A stretch of DNA of 64,000 bases from Acidobacteriota bacterium (GCA_019351995.1 JABBOD010000012.1:1-64000), one strand, 5' to 3'. Counted from the stretch's first letter, positions 35,251 to 46,396 are shown. Made by a program: numbers and translations. The notes: generated by a model not told the origin, from the sequence alone.

Positions 35251-36140
35251 CCACCCCGTTCCGTTCCGGTTTCGTCTCGTTCGTCGGTCGTCCCAACGTG
35301 GGAAAGTCCACGCTGACCAACGCTCTCGTCGGCGAGAAAGTCGCCATCACCTCGTCGAAGCCGCAGACGACGCGCAATGCCATCCGCGGGATCGTGCATA
35401 CCCACGACGGCCAACTGATCATCGTCGACACCCCGGGGATGCATCGCCCCCGCACCCTGTTGGGCGAACGACTGAACAGCGTGGTGCAGGCGACTCTGGG
35501 CGACGTGGACGTCATCGGGTTCTGTCTGCCCGCCAACGAGAAGATCGGCCCCGGTGACCGCTTCATCAACGAGCAGCTGGATGCCTTCCCGCGCGCCAAG
35601 AAGGTCGCCATCGTCACCAAGATCGACGCCACATCGCGTCCGGCTGTTGCGGAGCAGCTGCTGGCGATCAGCGAGTTGCGCGACTGGGAGGCGATCGTCC
35701 CGGTGTCGTCAACCAGCCGCATCCAACTCGATGTGCTGCTCACCCAGCTGCTGTCGCTTCTGCCGGCCGGACCGGCGCTCTACGGGGACGACGCGGTCAC
35801 CGACGAGACCCTCGAACATCGGGTTGCCGAGCTGATCCGGGAGGCGGCGCTCGAGGGCGTGAGCGACGAACTGCCGCACTCGCTGGCCGTCACGATCGAT
35901 GACATGGTCAAACGTGACGACCGAGAACTGCTCGAGATCTACGCCAATCTCTGGGTCGAGCGCGACAGCCAGAAGGGAATCGTGATCGGGCACAGGGGGG
36001 AACGGCTGCAGGAGGTCGGTGCGCGTGCTCGCGCCGCGATCGAGCCGCTGGTGGGGACGCAGGTGTTCCTCTCGATGCGCGTGAAGGTCGCCAAGGAGTG
36101 GCAGCGCGACGCGAAACAGCTCGGTCGACTCGGCTTCTAG
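35247..36140 (+). CDS. era: GTPase Era
   Basis: 297 aa. G1 is GRPNVGKST, the switch includes SSKPQTTRNAIRGI, G3 is DTPGMH and G4 is TKID (the usual Asn replaced by Thr, common in this family in actinobacteria). The C-terminal KH domain has IVIGHRGERLQEVGARAR. It assists 16S rRNA processing and 30S assembly. It overlaps the CorC-like gene by 4 nt and ends the housekeeping run. Confidence 0.96.
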   Translation: MTTPFRSGFVSFVGRPNVGKSTLTNALVGEKVAITSSKPQTTRNAIRGIVHTHDGQLIIVDTPGMHRPRTLLGERLNSVVQATLGDVDVIGFCLPANEKIGPGDRFINEQLDAFPRAKKVAIVTKIDATSRPAVAEQLLAISELRDWEAIVPVSSTSRIQLDVLLTQLLSLLPAGPALYGDDAVTDETLEHRVAELIREAALEGVSDELPHSLAVTIDDMVKRDDRELLEIYANLWVERDSQKGIVIGHRGERLQEVGARARAAIEPLVGTQVFLSMRVKVAKEWQRDAKQLGRLGF

Positions 36141-36219
36141 CCGAGGCGTGTCCGAACGCGCTGCGAGGGTGGTGAGGGACAAGACCGTTCGCGTCGTCGA
36201 ACGTTCCTTGTGAGAACCC

Positions 36220-36243
36220 TCACGTCAGAGTGCGGTGACGTGA
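36220..36243. promoter_or_regulatory. 8-bp inverted repeat before the esterase/DUF2156 operon
   Basis: TCACGTCA-N8-TGACGTGA, perfect arms, 70 bases before the esterase ATG. Centre-to-centre spacing suits a dimeric HTH regulator. No cognate regulator is adjacent. Confidence 0.45.
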
Positions 36244-36312
36244 ACCACGCGGTCATCATCATCGTCGAGACTGATGGTTGCTCGACACCCGTGATGTCGG
36301 CAGGGAGAGTCA

Positions 36313-37689
36313 ATGAACGCGTGGTGGCAGGGGATCAGCCTGGTCGGAGGACCGCTGCCCTTCGTCATCGATCTCACACAGCTTCTGCTCGTGCTCAGCG
36401 TTGTGACGCTGGTCGTTCTCGATCGTCGACGGGGGACAACCCACCGCCGCCGGCGGCTGATCGTCGTGCTGGGTTCAGGGGTCATCGGCGGTGCCGTCGG
36501 CCTCGCGCTCTGCTGGCTGCTCTCCGATCAGCTGAACCTGTTCGAGGTGGCCCTGTCGCCGACCTCGCGGAGTTGGGTCGCCGCCGCGTTTGCCGGCGTC
36601 GGGATCGCGGTCGCCGCGATCGCCTTGACCGGATGGCGCGGTCGCCTCGTCGCGGCGGTCACGATCGCAACATCCCTGCTGGCCGGCACGGTGGGAGTCA
36701 ACGCGGACTTCGGCCAGTACACGACGGTCGGATCGCTGAGCGACCACGCGGTGGCTGCACCCCTGCCGGCATCGGTCCTCGCCCGACAGGCGCTCGGCGC
36801 GCCGGGGAGTGGGAGACGGGTGACGGTGGCTGTCGCGCCGTCCAGTTCGCGCGGATCCGATCGCGCGGCGGTGTCCCGGATCACGACAACTGCGCTCCAT
36901 GGGCTGGTCGGGAGCGTGGCGATTCCCGGAACGGTGTCGCACTTCTCCGCCCGGCGCGCCTATGTCTACCTCCCGCCGGCCGCGCTGCTGACCCATCCGG
37001 TCCCACTCCCGGTGATCATCATGCTCTCGGGGCAGCCGGGATCTCCGGGCAACGTGATCTCATCCGGCAACATCGCGGCGATTTTCGACGCGTACGCGCG
37101 CACCCACAACGGCATCGCGCCCATCGTGGTCGCCGCGGATCAGCTGACGGCACCGCAGAACAATCCGATGTGCGTCGATGGCGCGCTCGGCAACTCCGCG
37201 ACGTACCTCACCGTCGATGTTCCGACCTGGATTCGCACACACCTCACCGTGAAGACGGCGTCAGCAGACTGGGCGATTGCGGGTTTCTCGCAGGGGGGCA
37301 CCTGCTCGATTCAGCTGGGCTCGCAGTATCCGTCCCTGTTCTCGAACATCATCGACGTCGCGGGGCAGCTCGCCCCCATGAACGGCAACCTGCAGCACAC
37401 CATCGCGGTCGGCTTCCACGGGGATGCTGCGGCGTACCGCGCGGCGACGCCGGAGCACGTCATGGCATCGAAAGCGCCATATCGTCAGACGGTCGCGGTG
37501 TTCGGGGCGGGGCAGCTTGACGCGCGCTACGGTCCTGTTGCCGCGGCCATGAGTGTCGCCGCTCGCCAGGCGGGTATCCATACCACCCGCGTCGTGTCTC
37601 CCGGAACGGCACACGACTGGCATACAGTTCAGTGGGTTCTCAAGAACGCCTTGACGCCGATTTACCAGCACATGGGGCTTCAGCCGTGA
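36313..37689 (+). CDS. Membrane-anchored alpha/beta-hydrolase (esterase family)
   Basis: 458 aa. The N-terminal membrane region has four helices (residues 15-135), then a linker and an extracellular esterase-D-like alpha/beta-hydrolase. The oxyanion region is PVIIMLSGQPGSPGN, the nucleophile elbow GFSQGG and the C-terminal His in GTAHDWHTVQW. AGGGAGAG just upstream of ATG 36313 is a good ribosome site. It overlaps the next gene by 4 nt (GTGA), so it is tightly coupled to the DUF2156 protein. Likely substrate: an ester made by that partner (inference). Confidence 0.85.
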   Translation: MNAWWQGISLVGGPLPFVIDLTQLLLVLSVVTLVVLDRRRGTTHRRRRLIVVLGSGVIGGAVGLALCWLLSDQLNLFEVALSPTSRSWVAAAFAGVGIAVAAIALTGWRGRLVAAVTIATSLLAGTVGVNADFGQYTTVGSLSDHAVAAPLPASVLARQALGAPGSGRRVTVAVAPSSSRGSDRAAVSRITTTALHGLVGSVAIPGTVSHFSARRAYVYLPPAALLTHPVPLPVIIMLSGQPGSPGNVISSGNIAAIFDAYARTHNGIAPIVVAADQLTAPQNNPMCVDGALGNSATYLTVDVPTWIRTHLTVKTASADWAIAGFSQGGTCSIQLGSQYPSLFSNIIDVAGQLAPMNGNLQHTIAVGFHGDAAAYRAATPEHVMASKAPYRQTVAVFGAGQLDARYGPVAAAMSVAARQAGIHTTRVVSPGTAHDWHTVQWVLKNALTPIYQHMGLQP

Positions 37690-40274
37690 TTTTCCTGCTC
37701 CGCCGGACCGCGAAGAGTCCGGTGACGATTTCGATCGTCCTCGTGCTGGTTGCCGTCTGGGTGGTCGCTCTCACGACGGGGTCGACCGGACCGTTCGCGC
37801 CGTCGATCATCGGGGTGAACCCCGATGTTTTCGCCCATCGTCGCTGGTGGGCACTGCTGACCTCATTGGTGGGCGCCGGCACCATCATCGAATTGGTCAT
37901 CGCGATCATCTCAACCGTGGTGGCTGTCGGTCTCGCGGAACGGTTGATGGGGTCGTGGCGCACGCTGGTCGCGTTTGTGGTGACCGGCGTCACGGCATCC
38001 GCACTCGGTGTCGGACTCCTCTTCGTGGGCACGCAATTGCACGAGTTCTGGTCGGCATCCGTTCACGGGGTACTCACTCTTGATCCACTGACCCCGATCG
38101 CGGGGACGCTCGCCTGGGCGAGCGCCTGGGCGGGCCCGCTGTGGCGCCGACGGATCCGAACCACCTTGATCGCGGTGTCGGCAGCGCTCCTGCTCTATTC
38201 GGGTCAGCCCGCTGATCTGTATCTGATGGTGGCGGTCGGTATCGGGATCGGCCTCGGCCGGCTCACGCATCGCCCCGCTGCGCGCGAGTTCTGGACCGCA
38301 TCGAGGCACGAGTCACGCACGCTGCTGGCATTGGCGACGGCGATCATCGCGGTCGGTCCCGTGCTCACGCTGGTGTCGGCGACACGCTATGGCGTCCTCT
38401 CGCCGCTCGGAATCGCCGTCAACAGCGCGACCCCGTCGGGCGTCGGGCAGGCGATCGGCTGTATCGCGGGGCGGGTTTCGCCCGGGTGCTTCAATCAGCT
38501 CGGCGAGCTCCGTTTCCACAGTGTGGGGGGAACGCTGGTCTCCCTGCTGCCGCTCGTGCTGATGTTGATCTGCGCGCGCGGCCTGCTCGCGGGCCGGCGC
38601 GCCGCCCTGGTCGTGCTGGTCGTGCTCCTCGTCGCAGAAAGCCTCCTGTCCGCCTGGTATTTCGGCGTCCTTCCTGCGTTCGGCACCAGTTACGTGCTGC
38701 CACTGGCGCCGCAGCGCTATGGCGAACTCGCACTCTGGCTGGTTGTCAGCACGCTGGTTCCTCTGGTGTTTGCGGTCCTGCTCCTCACGCGCGCCACGCT
38801 GTTCCCGGTTCGCACCGCACCGTCGGCGATCGTGCGCTACATCGCGGGCCTGGTCATCGCCGTCTTCGTGCCGAGCGCTCTGTACCTGACCGTCGGGTGG
38901 GTGCTGCGCAGCGGGTTCACGCCGGTCCCGAACCTCGGAGAGTTCCTGTTAGCTCTGCCCGAGCGGTTCATTCCGATCGATTTCGTCAGGGGGGAGATCC
39001 GAGACTTCGTTCCGACGACTCCGGCCGCCCGGCTCATCTGGAACAGCATCGGCCCGCTCTTCTGGCTCATCATCGTCACGTCGACCCTGATGCTGGTCAG
39101 TCACCGAGGACGTTTCACCCGCGAGATCCCCGATGACCACGGTATCCGGCGCCTGCTCGCGATCGGCTCGGGGACGTTGGGCTTCATGGCAACCTGGGCG
39201 GGCAATCGACTCTGGACCTCGTCGAACGGCGACTTCGGAATCGCGTACCGGGTGGCGAACGGTTTCGCGGTGACGACCTCCGATCCGATCGGTCGCGCCG
39301 CCGACCCGGATGCCGCCCTCGCCGAGTTCTTCGCCTTCTGCGACCACTCCGCGTGGACTCCGGTCTTCTACAGCGTGCACGAGGACTGGCGCAAACGGCT
39401 CGTCGATCGTGGCTGGTCTTCCCTCCCGGTGGCGGAGGAGACGACGATCGATCCTCGGGCCTTCACGCTCGAGGGCAAGGTCATGCACGACGTCCGGTAC
39501 TCCGTGAATCGGGCGTCGCGCGACGGGGTGCGAGCCGCCTGGGGAACGTGGCACCAGCTGCCCCGCCGCACCACACTGCAGATCTCGGCGCTCTCCGAGC
39601 AGTGGATGGCGGAAAAAGACCTGCCGGAACTCGGGTTCACGCTGGGCGGCATCGACGAGCTGGTGGACGACGACGTGCTCGTCGGCGTCGCGCTGGATGA
39701 GCACGACACCGTTCTGGCGGTCACCAGTTGGCTGCCGGTGCGGCGCGATGGAGAGTTGGTCGGGCGCACCCTCGACTTCATGCGGCGGAGCCCGGGAGGC
39801 GCGAATGGCGTGATGGAGTTCCTCATCGCCTCGGGCCTTCAGCGCCTCGGTGCGGAGGGCCTCGAGGTGGCCAGCTTGTCTGGCTCGCCTCTCGCGACGC
39901 CGGCGGAGGGTATCCAGAACTCGCGTGCTCTGGCGAGCGTGCTCGGGATCATGTCGCGCACTCTCGAACCCGTTTACGGTTTCCGTTCGCTGCTGCGGTT
40001 CAAGCGCAAGTTCGCGCCGACGCTCGATCCGATGTACATGGTGTACCGCGATCCGCTCCAACTGGCGCGCATCGGTGCGGCCATCGCGCGCTGTTACCTT
40101 CCGACGCTGACCGTGCGGCAGGCGACACGGATCCTCGGAGAGCGCACGCGGACGCGCACTCCGGCTCCCGCGCCGGCCGCGGCGCCCGTTCCGTCGCCCG
40201 CTTCCGTGGCGAAGCCCACTCCGTCGCCGGTTGTCGACCCGGAACCCGCCGCGAAAGCGGCAGTGCTACCCTGA
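37686..40274 (+). CDS. DUF2156 (aminoacyl-lipid synthase C-domain) protein with rhomboid-like membrane half
   Basis: 862 aa from GTG 37686. About twelve membrane helices occupy residues 1-480. The C-terminal domain of about 330 residues is DUF2156, the MprF/LysX-like aminoacyl-tRNA-dependent transferase fold (GFAVTTSDPIGRAADPDAAL, EGKVMHDVRYSVNRASRDGV and FRSLLRFKRKFAPTLDPMY). The first six helices resemble a rhomboid fold (RRWWALLTSLVGAG..., TPIAGTLAWASAW, VGIGIGLGRL) without its Ser/His pair. The tail is Pro/Ala-rich. It probably transfers an amino acid from tRNA to a membrane lipid; the acceptor is unknown. Confidence 0.82.
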   Translation: MIFLLRRTAKSPVTISIVLVLVAVWVVALTTGSTGPFAPSIIGVNPDVFAHRRWWALLTSLVGAGTIIELVIAIISTVVAVGLAERLMGSWRTLVAFVVTGVTASALGVGLLFVGTQLHEFWSASVHGVLTLDPLTPIAGTLAWASAWAGPLWRRRIRTTLIAVSAALLLYSGQPADLYLMVAVGIGIGLGRLTHRPAAREFWTASRHESRTLLALATAIIAVGPVLTLVSATRYGVLSPLGIAVNSATPSGVGQAIGCIAGRVSPGCFNQLGELRFHSVGGTLVSLLPLVLMLICARGLLAGRRAALVVLVVLLVAESLLSAWYFGVLPAFGTSYVLPLAPQRYGELALWLVVSTLVPLVFAVLLLTRATLFPVRTAPSAIVRYIAGLVIAVFVPSALYLTVGWVLRSGFTPVPNLGEFLLALPERFIPIDFVRGEIRDFVPTTPAARLIWNSIGPLFWLIIVTSTLMLVSHRGRFTREIPDDHGIRRLLAIGSGTLGFMATWAGNRLWTSSNGDFGIAYRVANGFAVTTSDPIGRAADPDAALAEFFAFCDHSAWTPVFYSVHEDWRKRLVDRGWSSLPVAEETTIDPRAFTLEGKVMHDVRYSVNRASRDGVRAAWGTWHQLPRRTTLQISALSEQWMAEKDLPELGFTLGGIDELVDDDVLVGVALDEHDTVLAVTSWLPVRRDGELVGRTLDFMRRSPGGANGVMEFLIASGLQRLGAEGLEVASLSGSPLATPAEGIQNSRALASVLGIMSRTLEPVYGFRSLLRFKRKFAPTLDPMYMVYRDPLQLARIGAAIARCYLPTLTVRQATRILGERTRTRTPAPAPAAAPVPSPASVAKPTPSPVVDPEPAAKAAVLP
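40267..40272 (+). promoter_or_regulatory. Leaderless -10 element of leuL-leuA
   Basis: TACCCT, inside the last codons of the DUF2156 gene, ends six bases before the ATG of the leucine leader peptide. The leader peptide mRNA would therefore begin at its own start codon. Confidence 0.6.
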
Positions 40275-40278
40275 GGGC

Positions 40279-40323
40279 ATGCGCTTCGGCCTGCTTCTTC
40301 TTAGCTGCCGCGACGAGGTCTAG
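40279..40323 (+). CDS. leuL: leuA leader peptide
   Basis: 14 codons, MRFGLLLLSCRDEV, with four consecutive Leu codons (CTG CTT CTT CTT). It ends at TAG 40321-40323, 75 bases before leuA. It is a textbook amino-acid sensor: ribosomes stalling at the Leu codons under leucine shortage change the fold of the downstream RNA. Leu leader peptides before leuA are known in actinobacteria. Too short for ordinary gene calling. Confidence 0.85.
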   Translation: MRFGLLLLSCRDEV

Positions 40324-40346
40324 TTTCCCAGGCCCTCTCGTCGCGG
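40288..40346 (+). promoter_or_regulatory. Leucine attenuator: mutually exclusive pairings
   Basis: The perfect 10-bp pair CCGCGACGAG (40308-40317) with CTCGTCGCGG (40337-40346) interleaves with GGCCTG (40288-40293)/CAGGCC (40329-40334). They are either alternatives or a pseudoknot. The first strand of each lies within leuL, so ribosome position decides which forms. No T-run terminator is visible, so control may be translational or Rho-dependent. Confidence 0.65.
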
Positions 40347-40374
40347 AGTTCCGTCGTTGCCTGACACTCCTTGA

Positions 40375-42165
<1,791 letters not shown>

Positions 42166-42210
42166 CGACCAGACCGAACTGACCGCGTCTCGGAAGCACA
42201 GGAAATCCGC

Positions 42211-43485
42211 GTGACTCTCGCACAGCCGGGCTCGGCATCCGCAGTGACCGCGCATGCAGCCGTGCAGCGCAAGGTCATCGGTGTGCTCGTGGCTGGCCAG
42301 ATCCTGGGCGGTGTCGGCATGGGCGCCACCCTGTCGCTCGGTGCCCTGCTCGCCGCCCAGCTGTCGGGTTCGAGCGCCTGGTCGGGGATGGCCGCCACCA
42401 TGAGCACGCTGGGTGCCGCGCTTGTCGCGGTTCCCCTGGCCCGTCTTGCGCAGTCCCGCGGGCGTCGGCGCTCGCTCGCCACTGGGGCGCTGGTTGCCGG
42501 GTGCGGCGCGGCCCTGGCCATCACCGCCGTAAGGGTGGATTCCTTTGCCCTTCTGCTTCTCGCTCTCATGATGCTCGGCGCCGGATCTGCCGCCAACCTG
42601 CAGGCGCGATTCGCGGCGACAGACTTATCCAGCACGAGGTTCCGAGCGCGCGACCTGTCGATCGTCGTCTGGTCGACCACGATCGGAGCTGTGCTCGGCC
42701 CGAACCTCTTCGGCCCGGGCGAGGTCGTCGGCAAGGCCATCGGTCTGCCGCCGATGACCGGCGCGTTTGTTTTTTCACTGCTCGCGACGGTCGGGGCCGC
42801 GACGGTCTACACCGTGGGCCTGCGGCCGGATCCACTGCTGACCGCGCTAGCTTCTCGGGGCGTCGATGCCGCCGCGGCCCGGCCCCGTGGCGGTCTGGCC
42901 ATCGTGCGCGCGAACCGCTCGGCTCGCTACGCGGTGGCGGTGGTGGCTCTCAGTCACGCGACCATGGTGGCGCTCATGTCGATGGCGCCGGTTCAGCTGC
43001 GCGAGCACGGAGCGACGCTGACCGTCGTCGGGCTGACCATCAGCCTGCACGTTGCCGGAATGTACGCGCTCTCACCGGTCTTCGGCTGGCTGGCTGACCG
43101 GCTGGGTCGCATTCCCGTGGTCCTCGCCGGCCAGGCGATGCTGGTGGCTGCCTTGATGCTGTTCTGGCTGGCGTCCGAATCCGGCACCGCGATGGTCGTC
43201 GGGCTGATCCTGCTCGGTCTGGGCTGGTCGGCATCCGTCGTCGCCGGCTCGGCTCTCATCGCCGAGGCAGTCCCCGCCACCGACCGTGCCGCACTGCAAG
43301 GCTTCTCCGACCTCTCGATGAACGCCGCCGGCGCGCTTGGCGGCGCCTCGGCGGGCCTCGTGCTCAGCGCTGTCGGCTACTCCGGGCTCGGTCTGGGCAC
43401 CATGATCCTGGCCGGTGTCATCGTGGCGTGGACGGTCGCCCGCGCGGCCTCTGCCAGGAGGTCGGCTGATCGGCTCCTGGTCTGA
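42211..43485 (+). CDS. MFS transporter, 12 TM
   Basis: 424 aa. Twelve hydrophobic segments are separated by a cytoplasmic loop around residues 200-230. Motif-A-like loops are LARLAQSRGRRRSL and FGWLADRLGRIPV. The substrate is unknown; the closest general type is a drug or metabolite exporter. GTG 42211 has AGGA nine bases upstream. It follows leuA by 45 bp on the same strand and may be co-transcribed. Confidence 0.85.
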   Translation: MTLAQPGSASAVTAHAAVQRKVIGVLVAGQILGGVGMGATLSLGALLAAQLSGSSAWSGMAATMSTLGAALVAVPLARLAQSRGRRRSLATGALVAGCGAALAITAVRVDSFALLLLALMMLGAGSAANLQARFAATDLSSTRFRARDLSIVVWSTTIGAVLGPNLFGPGEVVGKAIGLPPMTGAFVFSLLATVGAATVYTVGLRPDPLLTALASRGVDAAAARPRGGLAIVRANRSARYAVAVVALSHATMVALMSMAPVQLREHGATLTVVGLTISLHVAGMYALSPVFGWLADRLGRIPVVLAGQAMLVAALMLFWLASESGTAMVVGLILLGLGWSASVVAGSALIAEAVPATDRAALQGFSDLSMNAAGALGGASAGLVLSAVGYSGLGLGTMILAGVIVAWTVARAASARRSADRLLV

Positions 43486-43524
43486 CGGGACTCGTCGACG
43501 CTACTGAGACCGGACAGGGTGGGT

Positions 43525-44196
43525 TCAGGCGGCGGTCCCGGGCGTGCCACGACTGCCGCGGCGCAGCGGCCGCTGCTCCGGCAGCGTCCAGTGGAAGAGC
43601 ACGGCGAGCACCCGCACCACGAACGTCACTGCAACTCCGACGATCGCGGCGAGGAGCGCGGGCGCTCCGAGTGTGACGAAGACGACCAGGCTGATCGCAC
43701 CGAGTAGCGCCGCCACGGCATACAGCGAGCCGACCTGCATCAGCGCAATCGGCACGCTGAGCAGTAGATCGCGCAGGATCGACCCACCAACCGCCGACAC
43801 CGCCCCCACGAAAACGGCGGGAATCGAGGGAAGACCCGCGGACAGAGCGGCGGTGGTGCCGATGGCACCGAAGATGCCGATGGTGAGGGCATCGAGAGCG
43901 GTGATCAGAGGCTGGATGCGGCTGAACAGGCGTTCCAGCAGCATGCCGATCAGCGCGCTCGCGGTGGCAACGGGCAGGTACCAGTTGCTCTGGAGCGCCT
44001 GGGGAACCTCGTTGAGAAGGACGTCCCGCAGCACCCCGCCGCCGAATCCCGTCGCGACCCCGATGATCGCCACCCCGAGCAAATCGAGCCGCCGGTCGCG
44101 GAACTGGGCGGCGAACAGGGCACCCTGCAGGCTGCCGATCCCCACCGCGAGCAGATTGGCCCAGAGCGGAATGCTGATGTTGGCCACTCCGTTCAC
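43525..44196 (-). CDS. TRIC family (UPF0126) cation channel
   Basis: 223 aa, seven membrane helices in an internal duplication. The two Gly-rich repeats GFGGGVLRDVLLNE and VGGSILRDLLLSV are the signature of prokaryotic TRIC channels (formerly YadS/UPF0126), which form trimeric K+-permeable pores. Basic C-terminus. The GTG start overlaps the upstream gene's stop by 3 bases in a GTGA arrangement, so it is co-translated with the glycolipid-binding protein. Confidence 0.9.
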   Translation of the reverse strand: MNGVANISIPLWANLLAVGIGSLQGALFAAQFRDRRLDLLGVAIIGVATGFGGGVLRDVLLNEVPQALQSNWYLPVATASALIGMLLERLFSRIQPLITALDALTIGIFGAIGTTAALSAGLPSIPAVFVGAVSAVGGSILRDLLLSVPIALMQVGSLYAVAALLGAISLVVFVTLGAPALLAAIVGVAVTFVVRVLAVLFHWTLPEQRPLRRGSRGTPGTAA

Positions 44197-44717
44197 ATGC
44201 GCTCGAAGCGGTCCGGATAGTCCGTGACCATTCCGTCGTGGTCCACCGTGATCTCCGAGCTGAAATCGCTGTCGAGCGACTCGACGAGGTACAGGTCCTC
44301 GTCGAGGCGCGTGTAGCGCTGTTCGTCGAGGTCGACCTCCAGGTCGGGGAACGAGACGGACGCGGCAGTGACGTCGCCCTCATCACCGACCGCGAGATCC
44401 AGGCGCCGAATCGGCAAGGTGTTGGTGAATGGCGTGATCGCGAGGTCGAGGTCGACGGCGTCACTGAGGTCGCCGCGCACTTCGCCGTCGACTTCCCACC
44501 GGCCGTGGCCGTCGGAGGTGATCAGGAGCGTGCGCTCGCCGGTCGCGGCTTCCAGGCGCAGTTGGCGGAAAGTCCAGTCGCTCTCGCAGACGATCTCGTA
44601 GCTGTAGCGCCCTCGCGCCGAGTCGATGATGGATGACGCGCGCATCATCCCGCCCTCGTCCAGGCGCAGCCGCTCCAGACCGTCGTACTCGAGACCCCGC
44701 CAGATGTAGTCCGCCAC
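44193..44717 (-). CDS. Putative glycolipid-binding domain protein (DUF1089)
   Basis: 174 aa, beta-rich. It matches the putative glycolipid-binding family by YIWRGLEYDGLERLRL, RYSYEIVCESDWTFRQLRL, RWEVDGEVRGDLSDAVDLDL and TPFTNTLPIRRL. No signal peptide. GTG 44717 is chosen because the conserved N-terminus begins ADYIWRG and a CAGACT hexamer lies six bases upstream; the longer upstream frame overlaps the recO promoter. Coupled to the TRIC channel. Confidence 0.82.
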   Translation of the reverse strand: MADYIWRGLEYDGLERLRLDEGGMMRASSIIDSARGRYSYEIVCESDWTFRQLRLEAATGERTLLITSDGHGRWEVDGEVRGDLSDAVDLDLAITPFTNTLPIRRLDLAVGDEGDVTAASVSFPDLEVDLDEQRYTRLDEDLYLVESLDSDFSSEITVDHDGMVTDYPDRFERM

Positions 44718-44763
44718 GGTGGAAGTCTGGCATCTCTTCCAGCTGTGAAGGAGCAGACGCTGG

Positions 44764-44769
44764 GAGACT
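44764..44769 (+). promoter_or_regulatory. Leaderless -10 element of recO
   Basis: GAGACT ends six bases before ATG 44776. It is a GANNNT variant, like those before dusB and dnaG. Confidence 0.4.
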
Positions 44770-44775
44770 GGACGC

Positions 44776-45507
44776 ATGCCGACCTACCGTGACGAAGCCG
44801 TCGTGCTTCGCACCCACAAGCTGGGTGAAGCCGACCGCATCGTGACGATGCTGAGCCGGCAGCACGGCAAGATCCGCGCCGTCGCGAAGGGGGTCCGGCG
44901 AACCGGCTCGCGATTCGGGGCACGGCTCGAGCCGTTCATGGTCGTTGATGCGCAGTTCTACATCGGACGTTCGCTCGACATCGTGCAGCAGGCGGAGTCC
45001 CTCGGGTCGTACGGGGCCGACATCGTCGCCGACTACCCGAGCTTCACGGCGGCGAACGCGATGGTCGAGGCGGCGGATCGGCTGAGCGATCACGATGCGG
45101 GCCTCCAGCATTACCTGCTGCTGGTCGGCGCGCTCCGATCGCTCGCCAAGGGTGAACACTCGCCGGGGCTCACGCTCGACTCGTATCTGTTGCGCGCGCT
45201 GTCGATCGCCGGCTGGGCACCCAGCTTCATCGACTGTGCCGTGACCGGTGCTCCCGGACCGCACACCGCGTTCGTGGTGCAGCTGGGCGGCGTCGTGGCA
45301 GATGGCGTCGCGCCACACGGCGCTCCGCGACTCGATCCCGGGACCGTGCGCCTGCTCGCGTCCCTGCTTGCGGGGGAGTGGGAGTTCGCGGAATCCGCCG
45401 ACGATCGTTCGAAGGCTCAGGCGAGTGGTGTGGTCGCCGCCTACACGCAGTTCCACCTCGAGCGCGGACTGCGCTCCCTCGAGCATCAGGATCGAACCAT
45501 CGCATGA
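44776..45507 (+). CDS. recO: DNA repair protein RecO
   Basis: 243 aa. The OB-fold N-terminus reads [22 protein letters not shown] and [23 protein letters not shown], both diagnostic. The helical C-terminal domain follows, with one visible Cys of the variable zinc region. It loads RecA onto SSB-coated ssDNA with RecR. Its stop overlaps the uppS start (ATGA), the common actinobacterial recO-uppS pair. Confidence 0.94.
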   Translation: MPTYRDEAVVLRTHKLGEADRIVTMLSRQHGKIRAVAKGVRRTGSRFGARLEPFMVVDAQFYIGRSLDIVQQAESLGSYGADIVADYPSFTAANAMVEAADRLSDHDAGLQHYLLLVGALRSLAKGEHSPGLTLDSYLLRALSIAGWAPSFIDCAVTGAPGPHTAFVVQLGGVVADGVAPHGAPRLDPGTVRLLASLLAGEWEFAESADDRSKAQASGVVAAYTQFHLERGLRSLEHQDRTIA

Positions 45508-46307
45508 CTCCCGTCGCCAAAACGCACAAAGACGCCGTCGAGTTCAAGCCGATCGATTGGACGGGACTTTATCCGCCCAAACTGTCCAGGGCTGCCGTCC
45601 CCGATCACGTCGCGATCGTGATGGATGGCAACGGTCGCTGGGCCAATAGACAGGGGCTCACGCGCATCGAGGGTCACCGCGCCGGGGAGGCAGCGCTGCT
45701 GGATGTCGTGGCCGGTGCCATCCAAATCGGCGTCAAGCACCTCAGCGTCTACGCTTTCTCGACCGAGAACTGGTCGCGCAGCCCCGAGGAGGTGCGCTTC
45801 CTCATGGGCTTCAACCGGCAGGTTCTTCACCGACGTCGCGACCAATTGAATGAATGGGGGGTCCGGGTGCGGTGGGCGGGCCGCACGCCACGGCTGTGGC
45901 GCTCCGTCATCGACGAGTTGCGCTTCGCCGAACGCCTCACCGCGCACAACTCGACCCTGACGTTGACGATGTGCGTGAACTACGGAGGACGCACCGAAAT
46001 CGCGGATGCCGTGCGCGCGATCGCCGAGGAGGTCAAGGCGGGCAGGTTGAAGCCATCGGGCATCAGCGAGAAGACCATCCAGAAACACCTGTACCTACCG
46101 GACCTGCCCGACGTCGACCTCTTCGTTCGGAGCTCGGGGGAGCAGCGCACCAGCAACTTCCAGCTCTGGCAGAGCGCCTACGCCGAAATGGTGTTCCTCG
46201 ACACGCTGTGGCCGGATTTCTCGCGGGTCCAGCTGTGGCAGGCGATCGAGCTCTATGCCCGTCGCACCCGGCGCTTCGGCGGCGCCGTGGACACGCCGAC
46301 CCCCTGA
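45504..46307 (+). CDS. uppS: Isoprenyl transferase (undecaprenyl diphosphate synthase family)
   Basis: 267 aa. [26 protein letters not shown] carries the catalytic Asp. Later motifs are [30 protein letters not shown] and [24 protein letters not shown]. It is a cis-prenyltransferase that makes the lipid carrier for cell-wall synthesis. ATG 45504 overlaps recO. The longer in-frame extension lies within recO and is rejected. Confidence 0.95.
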   Translation: MTPVAKTHKDAVEFKPIDWTGLYPPKLSRAAVPDHVAIVMDGNGRWANRQGLTRIEGHRAGEAALLDVVAGAIQIGVKHLSVYAFSTENWSRSPEEVRFLMGFNRQVLHRRRDQLNEWGVRVRWAGRTPRLWRSVIDELRFAERLTAHNSTLTLTMCVNYGGRTEIADAVRAIAEEVKAGRLKPSGISEKTIQKHLYLPDLPDVDLFVRSSGEQRTSNFQLWQSAYAEMVFLDTLWPDFSRVQLWQAIELYARRTRRFGGAVDTPTP

Positions 46308-46361
46308 GCTCTCGCGGCAGGTGCCCTGACCCGACCGGGTAGGTCATCGGCGTGAGCGGTC

Positions 46362-46390
46362 TTGCAAAATAATACCCCCTGGGGTATTCT
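46362..46390 (+). promoter_or_regulatory. Promoter with CsoR/CstR-type operator for the thiol cassette
   Basis: -35 TTGCAA (46362-46367), 17-bp spacer, -10 TATTCT (46385-46390), then six bases to ATG 46397, so a near-ideal leaderless promoter. The palindrome ATACCCCCTGGGGTAT (46372-46387) fills the spacer and overlaps the -10. It is the classic G/C-tract operator of the CsoR family, whose member is encoded in the same cassette. Confidence 0.85.
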
Positions 46391-46396
46391 GACGGC

